Both the position numbers and the translations under genes were made by a program. The notes under the pieces were generated by a model. That model saw only the letters and a program-made list of their open reading frames with translations. It was not told the DNA's origin and ran no database searches. 64,000 nt of DNA from positions 1 to 64,000 of the forward strand of contig NZ_JANFNG010000003.1 of NCBI RefSeq assembly GCF_024436035.1, written 5' to 3'. The stretch is from Streptomyces humicola. Its GTDB lineage: Bacteria > Actinomycetota > Actinomycetes > Streptomycetales > Streptomycetaceae. Within the stretch, counting starts at the first letter, position 1; each line of letters opens with the position of its first letter. Of this stretch, positions 56,420 through 64,000 are shown one piece after another.

Positions 56420-57634
56420 GTGAGGGAGACCCGCCTCGGAATGGGGGACGCGCCGGAGACCCGGCGGGAGCAGTGGATCAAGCTGTGCTGGACCTCGGTC
56501 TACCTGCTGTACATGGCATCCACGGTCGGCGACCTGGTCAGCGGGCGTCACACCCCGTTGGCCACCGCGCTGGGCTGGCTGGGGCTCGCGGCCTTCCTGG
56601 TCCCGTACTACTACCTGGTGCTCAGCCGACGCCCCCGCGACCCGCTGGCGTGGTGGCAGGTCGCCATTCTCTCCTGGCTGTACACGACGGCGGGGGTCCT
56701 GACGCTGATGCTCGGGGTGCCGTGGCTGGTGCTGTTCGTCTACGTGACGATCGGGACGGGCATTCTGCTGCCGTACCGGCGCGCGAGGTGGGCGGTGCCG
56801 TTCTCGGCGCTGTCGCTGCTGGGATTCGGCAAGCTGGTGGGCGCCGGCGGCTGGGTCCTGGCCGGCGAGTTCCTTCCGGCGATGATGGGCGGTGCGGCGA
56901 TGATGGGCGTCGCGCAGATGCGGCGCACCATGCGCGAGCTGCGCGACGCCCGGGAGACCATCGCGCATCTGGCGGCCAACGAGGAGCGTCTGCGGCTCGC
57001 CCGCGATCTGCACGACCTGTTGGGGCACTCGCTCTCGCTCATCACGCTCAAGAGCGAGCTGGCGGGCCGCATGCTTCCCGACCGCCCGGAGGACGCGGCC
57101 AAGCAGGTCGCCGACATCGAACAGGTCAGCCGCCAGGCGCTCGTCGACGTGCGGGAGGCGGTCAGCGGCTACCGGCGGCCGACGCTGGGTGTGGAGCTCG
57201 CGGGCGTGCGCACGGCGCTGCGCACGGCGGGGGTCGAGGCGAGGATCGCACCGTCACTCGACCGCCCGCCGCAGGAGCAGTACCCCGGGCTCGGAGCGGA
57301 GGAGGAAGGCGCGCTCGCCTGGGCGCTGCGCGAGGCCGTGACCAACGTCGTGCGGCACAGCAGCGCCAAGCGCTGCGATCTCGCGCTCGACGAGGTGTGG
57401 GACGCCGACGAGGGCCGCTACCTGCGTCTCGAAGTCGTCGATGACGGTCACGGCCCGGCGCGTGGCCACCGCATGGGGAATGGGCTGAACGGTCTGGAGG
57501 AGCGCCTGCTGCTCTCCGGCGGCCGCCTGGAGACCGGTTCGCCCGGGCGCGGCGGCTTCTCTCTGAAGGCGTATGTGCCGTTGCGCAGGGTGAATGAGAC
57601 GGAGACCGAGGCGGTCACCTCCCCGCGAGGCTGA
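56420..57634 (+). CDS. DesK/NarL-class sensor histidine kinase
   Basis: A 404-residue membrane sensor. Five or six transmembrane helices lie in residues 20-165. The HisKA_3 dimerisation domain follows, with phospho-accepting His198 in ARDLHDLLGHSLS, and a HATPase_c domain with N box REAVTNVVRHSSA and G motif GNGLNGLEERL. The GTG at 56420 has GAGGA 8 nt upstream; GTG 56414 is a near alternative. Long membrane-embedded sensors without an external loop usually sense the membrane or their partner ABC exporter. It probably phosphorylates the response regulator encoded 73 bp downstream. Confidence 0.9.
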   Translation: MRETRLGMGDAPETRREQWIKLCWTSVYLLYMASTVGDLVSGRHTPLATALGWLGLAAFLVPYYYLVLSRRPRDPLAWWQVAILSWLYTTAGVLTLMLGVPWLVLFVYVTIGTGILLPYRRARWAVPFSALSLLGFGKLVGAGGWVLAGEFLPAMMGGAAMMGVAQMRRTMRELRDARETIAHLAANEERLRLARDLHDLLGHSLSLITLKSELAGRMLPDRPEDAAKQVADIEQVSRQALVDVREAVSGYRRPTLGVELAGVRTALRTAGVEARIAPSLDRPPQEQYPGLGAEEEGALAWALREAVTNVVRHSSAKRCDLALDEVWDADEGRYLRLEVVDDGHGPARGHRMGNGLNGLEERLLLSGGRLETGSPGRGGFSLKAYVPLRRVNETETEAVTSPRG

Positions 57635-57695
57635 CCCAGAGGCGGCCGACCCGGGCAGTTGTCCACAGGCCCGGATCGGGTGCGCGGCCAGTCGC

Positions 57696-57701
57696 TACCC
57701 T
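57696..57701 (+). promoter_or_regulatory. Candidate internal -10 box (TACCCT) for the response regulator
   Basis: TACCCT is followed by 6 nt and the ATG at 57708, with no Shine-Dalgarno between. This suggests an extra leaderless promoter inside the operon for the regulator gene. Confidence 0.4.
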
Positions 57702-57707
57702 GCTCGC

Positions 57708-58313
57708 ATGATCAGGGTGCTGCTGGCGGAGGACCAGGGGATGGTCCGCGAGGCGCTGGCCACGCTTCTCGGGCTCGAGGACGACATCGAGGTGGTTGCG
57801 CAGGTCGCGCGCGGCGACGAGATCGTCCCGGCGGCCCGGGAGCACGGGGTGGACGTCGCGCTGCTCGACATCGAGATGCCGGGGATGACCGGTATCGACG
57901 CGGCTGCGCAGCTGCGCAAGGAGCTCCCCGGTGTGAAGGTGGTGATCGTCACCACCTTCGGCCGTCCCGGCTATCTGCGCCGCGCCATGGAGAACGGCAC
58001 GGACGCCTTCCTCGTCAAGGACGCCCCCGCGGCGCAGCTCGCCGACGCGGTGCGCGCAGTGCTGCGCGGTGAGAAGGTCATCGATCCGACGCTGGCGGCC
58101 GCTGCGCTCTCCGAGGGCGCCGACCCCTTGACCGCCCGCGAGCGTGATGTGCTGCGGGCCGTGGCCGGGGGCTCGGTCAACGCAGAGATCGCCACCGCCC
58201 TCCACCTCTCCGAGGGCACCGTGCGCAACTACCTGTCCACGGCGATCCAGAAGACCGGTGCCCGCAACCGTTCCGAGGCGGTCCGCATTGCACGGGAGAA
58301 GGGCTGGCTTTGA
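57708..58313 (+). CDS. NarL/LuxR-family response regulator
   Basis: A 201-residue DNA-binding regulator. Receiver domain: acidic pocket Glu8/Asp9, phospho-accepting Asp54 in ALLDIEMPGM, and the conserved lysine in FLVKDAPA. LuxR-type helix-turn-helix: LTARERDVLRAVAGGSVNAEIATALHLSEGTVRNYLS. The best binding-site candidate in the locus is the palindrome at 54624-54655. The start codon follows a TACCCT box, so it may also be made from its own leaderless transcript. It would control the linked ABC exporter. Confidence 0.92.
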   Translation: MIRVLLAEDQGMVREALATLLGLEDDIEVVAQVARGDEIVPAAREHGVDVALLDIEMPGMTGIDAAAQLRKELPGVKVVIVTTFGRPGYLRRAMENGTDAFLVKDAPAAQLADAVRAVLRGEKVIDPTLAAAALSEGADPLTARERDVLRAVAGGSVNAEIATALHLSEGTVRNYLSTAIQKTGARNRSEAVRIAREKGWL

Positions 58314-58325
58314 CGGGCCGCGCGG

Positions 58326-59159
58326 TCAGTTGAGCATCGCCCGGGCCGCGCGGGCCCGCCGGCGTACGGTTTCCGCGGCCGCTGGGTCCAGCTCCTCCAC
58401 GACCTGGGCGTACTCCTCCATCTCGACGGCGCCGTCGATGAACTTCCCGCGCTGCACGAGCAGTTGGGCCCGCTCGAAGCGCAGCCGTGCGGGATGGCGG
58501 GGGAGCAGCAGAGAAAGATCGACCGCCCACAGCTGCACGCCGGTGTGTTCGGGGCGCGCGGCGGCCCAGGCCCTTATGTTGTTGAGGATCCGGGCGATGA
58601 TGTCGAGCGGCTCCGCGGGTTCCAGCATCGAGGGGGCGAGCGCGGTGCCGGCGGCGCCGGTGACGAGCAGCTCGGTGTCCTCGACGGTCAGTGGCTGTCC
58701 GCCCCGGAACGGATCGGCGAGCACATGCGACCCGTCCGGATCGCCGATTCCCACCACGAAGTGCCCGGGCAACGCCACCCCGTACACCGGGGCGTCCAGC
58801 CTGCGCCCCACCTCCATCCACACCACCGACAGCAGGATCGGCAGCCCACGCCTGCGCCGTAGCACGTGCTGGAGCAGCGAGGAGTCCAGGCGCCGGTAGT
58901 CCGACTGCAGCCCGTGGAAGCCGTAGCCCTCGCCGAGGACGTCGGCGAGGGCTTCCGCCCAGTCGTGCGGATCCTCCGGGACGCGGTGCTGCACCACAGC
59001 CTCCGCAAGCCGGTCGAGCTCGTCCATGCAGGCCGCCATCTCGGGCGTGCCGAACTCCGGATCCGCCTCAGCGCCCACGAGCAGGCACAACAGTGCGAGG
59101 TTCGGCTGCTCGGCACGCACCTCCTCGAAGAAACGTTGGCGACGGCCGGCCTCGTCCAT
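58326..59159 (-). CDS. SirB1-family transglutaminase-like protein
   Basis: A 277-residue protein with a SirB1/Transglut_core2 fold. The core is VLRRRRGLPILLSVVWMEVGRRLDAPVYGVALPGHFVVG. The classical cysteine of active transglutaminases is not evident there, as in most SirB1 proteins, so enzymatic activity is doubtful. A C-terminal helical repeat resembling TPR (LRFERAQLLVQRGKFIDGAVEMEEY) completes the family layout. The ATG at 59159 (MDEAGRR) is chosen; a GTG nine bases upstream is the alternative. It lies 9 bp after the GNAT gene on the same strand, so they are likely cotranscribed. It is convergent with the response regulator, 12 bp apart. Confidence 0.82.
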   Translation of the reverse strand: MDEAGRRQRFFEEVRAEQPNLALLCLLVGAEADPEFGTPEMAACMDELDRLAEAVVQHRVPEDPHDWAEALADVLGEGYGFHGLQSDYRRLDSSLLQHVLRRRRGLPILLSVVWMEVGRRLDAPVYGVALPGHFVVGIGDPDGSHVLADPFRGGQPLTVEDTELLVTGAAGTALAPSMLEPAEPLDIIARILNNIRAWAAARPEHTGVQLWAVDLSLLLPRHPARLRFERAQLLVQRGKFIDGAVEMEEYAQVVEELDPAAAETVRRRARAARAMLN

Positions 59160-59168
59160 GCTCCACAC

Positions 59169-60212
59169 CTACCCGTTGGCGCCGAGCGGAGCGCGTCGGT
59201 AGTGATAGGTGTGGTGTGTGGTGAAGCCCATCCGGTCGTAGAGCGCGTGCGCCCCTTCGTTGCCGTCCTCGACCTGCAGATACGCGCCGGCCGCGCCCTC
59301 GTCGAGCGCCTTGCGCGCGAGTGCTGCCATCACCGCGGTCGCCAGGCCCTGCCGTCTGCGCTCGAGGGCGACCTCGACGGCCCCGAACAGCGCCCAGGGG
59401 GCACCGCCCGGGCCGTTGGGCCCGGGGGGACCGTCCACCACGCAGCGGCCTATCGCCGCGGGACCGGGTGCTGCGCCGGGCACGGTCGCAAACCACACCG
59501 ACGGCCCCCCGGCCAGCACCTTCAGCGCGTCGTCGGCGAGGTCGCCGGTGCGGTGATAGGCGGCCAGCCACGCCGGGTCGGGTTCGCGGGACAGGACGAC
59601 GCGTTCGGCCCCGGCGGCGTCGGCGAGCGGGGCCAGCGCCGCGGTGCGCAGCGTGGCGTGGCCCTCGGCGGTCCAGCCGCGCCGCTCCAGCTCCGCCGCG
59701 AGCCGGGCGTCGCGCTCCGCGTCACCCGTGGTCACCTGCACATAAGCCGGCAGCCCGCGCTCGCCGTACCAGTCGACGACACGTCGCAGCGCGGTGTCGA
59801 GCGGAACGCCCGGGTCGCCGTGCGGCAGGACGGAGTTGGCGCGCCGCGTGAAGCCGCCGGATGCGCGCAGGGTCCACTCCCCGAGGCGTTCGTTCTCCAG
59901 CGCGGGCCAGCCGCGCGCCGCCATCTCCTGCAGCTCGCGCGCGGAGACGGAGGGCGGCCGCGCACCCCGTCGACGGGCCGGCGCGTCCGGCACGACCTTG
60001 CCCGCCACCACCGAGGATTCCGTGATGTGGACGGCCTGTCCGTCCCGGCGTGTGATGATCAGCACACCATCGGCCCACGATGTGAGAACGCCGACCGCAT
60101 CGGAGAACACGGGACGCCCTCCCACGATCTCCGCTACCCTCCGCACCGATACGCGTTTGCCCACGTCAGCGGGGGTAAAGCGGATGTCGAGCCGTGCTCC
60201 GCCAGAGAACAT
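59169..60212 (-). CDS. GNAT-family acetyltransferase, two-domain actinobacterial type
   Basis: A 347-residue protein. The N-terminal 70 residues form an SH3-like beta domain (DVGKRVSVRRVAEIVGG, WADGVLIITRRDG). The C-terminal GNAT domain has the acetyl-CoA loop VALERRRQGLATAVMAALARKAL and the ending NEGAHALYDRMGFTTHHTYHYR. This layout fits the Rv0428c/CG3035-type acetyltransferases as I recall them; some are labelled N-acetylglutamate synthase, which I would not assume. Two adjacent ATGs (60215, 60212) follow GGGAGG; the second has the better 7-nt spacing. Substrate unknown. Confidence 0.82.
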   Translation of the reverse strand: MFSGGARLDIRFTPADVGKRVSVRRVAEIVGGRPVFSDAVGVLTSWADGVLIITRRDGQAVHITESSVVAGKVVPDAPARRRGARPPSVSARELQEMAARGWPALENERLGEWTLRASGGFTRRANSVLPHGDPGVPLDTALRRVVDWYGERGLPAYVQVTTGDAERDARLAAELERRGWTAEGHATLRTAALAPLADAAGAERVVLSREPDPAWLAAYHRTGDLADDALKVLAGGPSVWFATVPGAAPGPAAIGRCVVDGPPGPNGPGGAPWALFGAVEVALERRRQGLATAVMAALARKALDEGAAGAYLQVEDGNEGAHALYDRMGFTTHHTYHYRRAPLGANG

Positions 60213-60328
60213 CATGGTGCCTCCCGCCCTGAAGTTCGTATGCCGACCGGGAACGGAGATACTAGAGGCGGGCATCGACGACGCCGCGCTCCCGCGCGAG
60301 ATGAGCCCTACCGAGGAGGAACGACAGC

Positions 60329-60655
60329 GTGACCTACGTCATCGCGCAGCCTTGTGTCGACGTGAAGGACAAGGCGTGCATCGAGGAGTGCCCCGTCGAC
60401 TGCATTTACGAGGGCGCCCGGTCCTTGTACATCCACCCGGACGAATGCGTGGACTGCGGGGCATGTGAGCCGGTCTGCCCGGTGGAGGCGATCTTCTACG
60501 AGGATGACACGCCGGAGGAGTGGAAGGACTACTACAAGGCGAATGTCGAGTTCTTCGACGAGCTCGGTTCGCCCGGTGGCGCCTCCAAGCTGGGCCTGAT
60601 CGAGCGTGACCACCCCATCATCGCCGCACTGCCCCCGCAGAACACGGACGCCTGA
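60329..60655 (+). CDS. fdxA: Seven-iron ferredoxin
   Basis: A 108-residue soluble electron carrier. Eight cysteines are visible at 9, 17, 21, 25, 40, 43, 46 and 50. By analogy with seven-iron ferredoxins, Cys9, Cys17 and Cys50 would bind the [3Fe-4S] cluster and Cys21, Cys40, Cys43 and Cys46 the [4Fe-4S] cluster. The C-terminal extension (DDTPEEWKDYYKANVEFFDELGSPGGASKLG) is typical of the actinobacterial FdxA/FdxC group. The GTG at 60329 has GAGGAGGA 8 nt upstream. It precedes dapC by about 100 bp, as in mycobacteria (Rv1177-Rv1178). The redox partner is unknown. Confidence 0.94.
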   Translation: MTYVIAQPCVDVKDKACIEECPVDCIYEGARSLYIHPDECVDCGACEPVCPVEAIFYEDDTPEEWKDYYKANVEFFDELGSPGGASKLGLIERDHPIIAALPPQNTDA

Positions 60656-60759
60656 GCGCGTCTGACGAGCGGACTTGCGGCGACTGGACAGCCGAGGCGG
60701 TTCCGTGCGGCAGCGCGCCGTACGGGACCGCTTTTCCGAGTTTGAGGAACACGAGGAAA

Positions 60760-61872
60760 GTGAGCAGCACCGTGGCCCGAGTCTCCGACCGGCTTCCCGT
60801 CTTTCCCTGGGACCGCCTCGAGCCGTACAAGACCGCGGCCGCGGCACACCCCGACGGTGTCGTCGACCTGTCCGTGGGCACTCCGGTCGACCCGGTTCCG
60901 GCCATCGTCCAGCAGGCGCTCACGGCCGCGGCCGACAGCCCCGGCTACCCCACCACCTACGGGACGCCCGCGCTGCGCGAGGCGATCGCCGGCTGGCTGC
61001 GCGAGCGTCTCGGTGTGGCGGCCGACCCGGCGCACGTGCTGCCGCTGATCGGCTCCAAGGAGCTGGTCGGCTGGCTTCCGACGCTGCTCGACCTGGGCCC
61101 CGGTGACCAGGTGGCCTACCCCGAGCTGGCCTACCCGACCTACGAGATCGGTTCGCGCGTCGCCCGGGCGGAGGCGGTCGCCTACGCAGACCCCGTGGCC
61201 GGTCTCGACCCGGCGCGCGTCAAGCTGCTGTGGCTCAACACCCCGTCGAACCCGACCGGCCGCACGCTCGACGCGGCCGAGCTGCGCCGCATCGTGGGGT
61301 GGGCGCGCGAGCACGGCGTCCTCGTCGTCTCCGACGAGTGCTACATCGAGTTGGGCTGGGAGACCGAACCGGTCTCGGTGCTGCATCCGGACGTGTGCGG
61401 GGGCTCGCACGAAGGCCTGCTGGCCGTCCACTCGCTCTCCAAGCGCTCCAACTTCGCCGGCTACCGCGGGGCGTTCCTCGCGGGTGACCCGGCGGTGGTC
61501 AAGGAACTGCTCGGGGTGCGCAAGCACCTGGGCCTGATGGTGCCGACGCCCGTGCAGAACGCGATGATCGCAGCGCTCGGCGACCGTGCTCACGTCGAGG
61601 AGCAGCGTGCCCGGTACGCCCGGCGTCGCGCTGCGTTGCGCGGTGCCTTCGAAGGGGCCGGGTTCCGCATCGAGCACAGCGAGGCGAGCCTGTACCTGTG
61701 GGCGACCCGGGACGAGCCGTGCTGGGACACCGTCGGCGGTCTCGCCAAGGACGGCATCCTCGTCGCACCGGGCGAGTTCTACGGGCGGGCGGGGGAGACG
61801 TTCGTGCGCATCGCGTTCACCGCAACCGACGAGCGGGTGGAGGCGGCGGTGCGGCGGCTGAGCCGGGCGTAG
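60760..61872 (+). CDS. dapC: N-succinyl-diaminopimelate aminotransferase DapC
   Basis: A 370-residue fold-type I PLP enzyme that makes N-succinyl-LL-diaminopimelate in lysine and peptidoglycan synthesis. PLP lysine is Lys228 in HSLSKRSNFAGYRG. NTPSNPTG and SDECYIELGW are aspartate-aminotransferase-class motifs, and RIAF near the C-terminus holds the substrate-binding arginine. The conserved actinobacterial start RLPVFPWDRLEPYKTAAAAHPDG lies about 12 residues from the chosen GTG 60760, which follows GAGGAAA. TTG 60742 and GTG 60772 are alternatives. dapE, for the next pathway step, lies 1.9 kb downstream. Confidence 0.93.
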   Translation: MSSTVARVSDRLPVFPWDRLEPYKTAAAAHPDGVVDLSVGTPVDPVPAIVQQALTAAADSPGYPTTYGTPALREAIAGWLRERLGVAADPAHVLPLIGSKELVGWLPTLLDLGPGDQVAYPELAYPTYEIGSRVARAEAVAYADPVAGLDPARVKLLWLNTPSNPTGRTLDAAELRRIVGWAREHGVLVVSDECYIELGWETEPVSVLHPDVCGGSHEGLLAVHSLSKRSNFAGYRGAFLAGDPAVVKELLGVRKHLGLMVPTPVQNAMIAALGDRAHVEEQRARYARRRAALRGAFEGAGFRIEHSEASLYLWATRDEPCWDTVGGLAKDGILVAPGEFYGRAGETFVRIAFTATDERVEAAVRRLSRA

Positions 61873-61925
61873 CGGGCGGTAGCGGGCGCGCAACAGCGGC
61901 GAAGCCGCAGCGCCGAAGCGACGCG

Positions 61926-61955
61926 CGGGGCCCGGAGAACATGCGCCGGGCCCCG
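61926..61955. terminator. Bidirectional hairpin between dapC and a convergent gene
   Basis: CGGGGCCCGG and CCGGGCCCCG form perfect 10-bp arms around a 10-nt loop, 53 bp after the dapC stop and 42 bp after the stop of the convergent secreted-protein gene. Confidence 0.75.
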
Positions 61956-61997
61956 ATGCCTCTGCGAGACGTCACCCGCCCCGCTTCCGCTCCTGTC

Positions 61998-62465
61998 TCA
62001 GCTGAGCGGCAGACCCTGGATCGGTGCGTTGAGCGGCTGGGCCTGCGCGCCCTGCAACGGCAGGTCCTGGACCGCCTGCAGTCCGCGCCCCACCAGGTCG
62101 GAGGCCGTCGGCATGCCGGCGGTCTGCACGGGCATCGCGCTGTTCACCAGGTCGCCATTCTGCAGGGACTTCGATGCCTGGTCGGTGACCTGACCCAGCA
62201 CCTTGGAGGCGTCGCCCGTGGCTTCCTGCGTGGCCGGTACGGCGTTCTTGCCCGCACTGTCGACGAGGCCGGCGGCCGCCGGCGTGGCGTCGTTGACGGT
62301 GGTGCCGAGGGGGACGGCGTTGTCCAGGCTGCTCATTCCACCCAGGCCGGCCGCCTGGGGCTGCTCGGCGGCCGACGCCGTGGTGGCGCCCATTCCGATC
62401 ACGGGGGCAGCTGCCGCCACGAGCAGGGCGGCCCGGGCGATCCGGCTCTTGAGGGGGAGGGACAT
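61998..62465 (-). CDS. Small secreted protein of unknown function
   Basis: A 155-residue exported protein. A clear Sec signal peptide (MSLPLKSRIARAALLVAAAAPVIGMGATTASA-A) is followed by a mature part of about 124 residues, rich in Ala, Gln, Gly and Leu, without cysteines and with several LGxVTDQASKSL-like amphipathic segments. AAGGAG lies 4-5 nt before the ATG at 62465. The long AT-rich region upstream suggests strong or developmental control. I do not recognise a domain. Similar proteins occur in other streptomycetes, sometimes carrying an unsupported ATP-binding label. Confidence 0.8.
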   Translation of the reverse strand: MSLPLKSRIARAALLVAAAAPVIGMGATTASAAEQPQAAGLGGMSSLDNAVPLGTTVNDATPAAAGLVDSAGKNAVPATQEATGDASKVLGQVTDQASKSLQNGDLVNSAMPVQTAGMPTASDLVGRGLQAVQDLPLQGAQAQPLNAPIQGLPLS

Positions 62466-62781
62466 GGTGCTCCTTTTACGGAGAGAAACGACAGAGAACT
62501 TCAGACGTTGCAGAGTCCGGCGGGCGGACGCCGTGACTACCGTCCGAGGAGCCCTAAAGTTGCGGCTGTTCGAAGTAAAGAATTGGCAATGCATCGCATA
62601 ATATCGTTTCGGGAGAATGGGGCATTCCGCTCGACTCGGCTCTGTGTGAAGAATCGTCACAGCGCCACGGCCGCTTGTTAAGTCAGGGCAATACGGGGGA
62701 GCGCGGGAGAACGCCTCGACCGGCCGCGCGACGCGAACCCGCCATTAATCCGGAGGAGTTAACCGCCGTACCCCTGCACGC
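62466..62781. other. AT-rich upstream region of the secreted-protein gene
   Basis: 316 bp without a gene. Positions 62556-62660 are clearly AT-rich (TAAAGTTGCG, GTAAAGAATTGGCAATGC, CATAATATCG), and GTGA-N-rich-TCAC half-sites occur near 62646. TTAATCCGGAGGAGTTAA near 62745 is a near-palindrome close to the end of the neighbouring gene. Minus-strand promoters are expected here. Confidence 0.5.
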
Positions 62782-63726
62782 CTATCGGGCGACCGCGATC
62801 CGAACGTCTTCGTACGGCTGTCCGGACGCACCCGGCCGGCCCGGGGCGTCCGCGGCGGGATCCTCGACCCACCCCTTTCCCGAGTGCGAGGCCCGCCACA
62901 CCCGGCCCGCATACGAGACCTCGGCGATCCGCAGAGCCTGCGCATGGGCCACCGCCCATTGCGCCAGCACCCATCCATGCTGCGATGCCTGGCCGGCCGA
63001 AGCGCCGGCGCCGGGAGCGACGACAGGCACGTCGACCGACGCCTGCGACGCGTCCTGCTGGGGCAGCGCCTGCTGCCCGAACTCCCGCGCCAGCTGGGCC
63101 CGCACCGCGGCCGCGTTCCCGGCGCCCTCGTCCGGCACCACCCGGCACGTCAGACTCGGCACCCGCCCGGAGAGCGCCGAGGCGAGCACCGAGGCGTCGC
63201 CCTCGCGCTTCGCGTAAGCCTGCGGGTAACCGCTGTGCTGCACCCGCTGCGCGGCGACGGTCAGCGGGAGGTCGGCATAGCCGGGGATCTTGACCAACTG
63301 GTCGAAGAACTCGTTCGCCGAGTACACCGGGTCCACGATCTGCTGCGCCGTGCCCCAGCCCTGAGAGGGACGCTGCTGGAAGAGACCGAGCGAATCGCGG
63401 TCGCCGTCACGGAGATTGCGCAGCCCCGACTCCTGCATGGCGGTGGCGAGAGCTATCGCCAACGCACGCTCCGGCAGATCGCGGGAGGAGGCCACCGCGC
63501 CGATCGTCGTGGCGTTGGCCGCCTGCTCCGGCTGCAGCGCCACGCGCTCGCCGTTCGCCTCCACGGTGCACTCCGTGGCCGCGCCGGTGAGCGTACGGAA
63601 GGTCACATAACCGACAACCGCCAGCAGCGTGAGCAGCGCGGCGCCGTACCGCACCCGGCGACGGCGCCGCCCGGCAGGAGCGGCCGCAGAGCTCCCGCGC
63701 TGCGAAGATCGCTCGGACTCGCGCAT
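62782..63726 (-). CDS. Membrane-anchored lysozyme-like protein
   Basis: A 314-residue protein. A basic N-terminus ([10 protein letters not shown]) precedes one transmembrane helix ([14 protein letters not shown], about 37-50). The external part has a goose-lysozyme/transglycosylase-like motif [41 protein letters not shown], where the glutamate in MQESGL is the candidate catalytic acid. Further conserved lines are [13 protein letters not shown] and [17 protein letters not shown]. Peptidoglycan cleavage is inferred, not shown. The ATG at 63726 is used; upstream codons overlap the divergent dapE. Such proteins are sometimes labelled heavy-metal transporter, which the sequence does not support. 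Confidence 0.78.
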   Translation of the reverse strand: MRESERSSQRGSSAAAPAGRRRRRVRYGAALLTLLAVVGYVTFRTLTGAATECTVEANGERVALQPEQAANATTIGAVASSRDLPERALAIALATAMQESGLRNLRDGDRDSLGLFQQRPSQGWGTAQQIVDPVYSANEFFDQLVKIPGYADLPLTVAAQRVQHSGYPQAYAKREGDASVLASALSGRVPSLTCRVVPDEGAGNAAAVRAQLAREFGQQALPQQDASQASVDVPVVAPGAGASAGQASQHGWVLAQWAVAHAQALRIAEVSYAGRVWRASHSGKGWVEDPAADAPGRPGASGQPYEDVRIAVAR

Positions 63727-63770
63727 GGTCCACACCGTAGACCACACCGCGGCCGAGACCTGCGCGCCGG

Positions 63771-63776
63771 TAAGGT
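63771..63776 (+). promoter_or_regulatory. Candidate -10 box (TAAGGT) for leaderless dapE
   Basis: TAAGGT is followed by 7 nt and the ATG at 63784, within a 57-bp divergent gap that has no room for a leader. Confidence 0.5.
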
Positions 63777-63783
63777 CGCGCAC

Positions 63784-64000
63784 ATGAGCAATCCCGCACT
63801 CGATCTCAGCCAGGACGCCGTGGCCGTGACCGCGCAGCTCGTCGACATTCCGTCGGTCAGCCGTGAGGAGAAGACCCTCGCCGACGCCGTCGAGCAGGCG
63901 CTGCGCGCGCTGCCGCACCTGACCGTCGACCGGGACGGCGATGCGGTGGTGGCCCGTACCGAACTGGGCCGGGCCGAGCGCGTGGTGCTCGCCGGCCACC
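63784..64000 (+). CDS. dapE: Succinyl-diaminopimelate desuccinylase DapE, 5' part
   Basis: Only the first 72 codons are in the window. The sequence [40 protein letters not shown], then [17 protein letters not shown] and RVVLAGH, is the N-terminus of actinobacterial DapE (M20 zinc peptidase family). The final histidine is the expected first zinc ligand. The enzyme releases succinate and LL-diaminopimelate for lysine and cell-wall synthesis. It is transcribed divergently from the lysozyme-like gene and probably from a leaderless promoter. It would use the product of DapC, encoded 1.9 kb upstream. Confidence 0.88.
   Translation, partial: MSNPALDLSQDAVAVTAQLVDIPSVSREEKTLADAVEQALRALPHLTVDRDGDAVVARTELGRAERVVLAGH

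Overview
The window is high-GC actinobacterial chromosome, most likely Streptomyces or a close relative. Evidence is the strong G/C preference at third codon positions, frequent GTG/TTG starts, a mycothiol gene (mshB), an actinobacterial second-type succinate dehydrogenase, two large PAS-GAF-phosphatase-ATPase regulators and BldK-like peptide transporters. I see no tRNA, rRNA, CRISPR array, insertion sequence or prophage gene. All protein-coding genes look intact; only dapE is cut, by the right window edge.

Region by region. (1) 1-6.4 kb, plus strand: a Nudix hydrolase and two tandem paralogous regulators combining PAS and GAF sensing with a SpoIIE-type phosphatase and an RsbW-like ATPase. 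An inverted copy of an intergenic repeat brackets them (1-120 and 5755-5922), followed by a nested inverted repeat and a row of CGTGAC-N7-GTCACG palindromes. (2) 6.4-10.4 kb, minus strand: a small coiled-coil protein and a three-gene succinate dehydrogenase operon. (3) 10.8-15.4 kb, plus strand: a solo solute-binding lipoprotein (LpqW-like), typA and a toxin-antitoxin-like pair of small genes. (4) 15.6-47.5 kb: five complete oligopeptide ABC importers in a row. Cassette 1 (plus strand) has the order SBP-permease-permease-ATPase-ATPase. Cassettes 2, 3 and 4 (minus strand) have the order permease-SBP-permease-ATPase-ATPase, which is the gene order known for bldKA-E of Streptomyces. Cassette 5 (minus strand) has SBP-permease-permease and one fused double ATPase. 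Cassettes 2 and 3 share a 2,087-bp almost identical block covering both ATPase genes. (5) 48-50 kb: an S9 peptidase. (6) 50.6-54.6 kb, plus strand: a small membrane protein, mshB, a four-TM protein and a long membrane-anchored protein with a disordered N-terminus. (7) 54.7-58.3 kb, plus strand: an ABC-2 exporter coupled to a DesK/LuxR-type two-component system, behind a perfect 32-bp palindrome. (8) 58.3-64 kb: a SirB1-like protein, a GNAT acetyltransferase, seven-iron ferredoxin, dapC, a small secreted protein, a membrane-anchored lysozyme-like protein and the start of dapE.

The order lpqW-typA ... mshB ... ferredoxin-dapC also exists in mycobacteria (Rv1165/Rv1166, Rv1170, Rv1177/Rv1178), so the frame is ancient. 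The roughly 32-kb peptide-import block looks like a streptomycete expansion within it. In Streptomyces this neighbourhood is, from memory, the bldK/mshB region (SCO5112-SCO5126 in S. coelicolor). The transporters plus the peptidase form a peptide-uptake island that may serve nutrition, extracellular-signal uptake for development, or both. The most unusual points are the tripled BldK-type operon with recent sequence homogenisation of its ATPase genes, a shared 9-5-9 palindrome in the upstream regions of cassettes 4 and 5, and a five-codon upstream frame containing the rare TTA codon directly before cassette 1.
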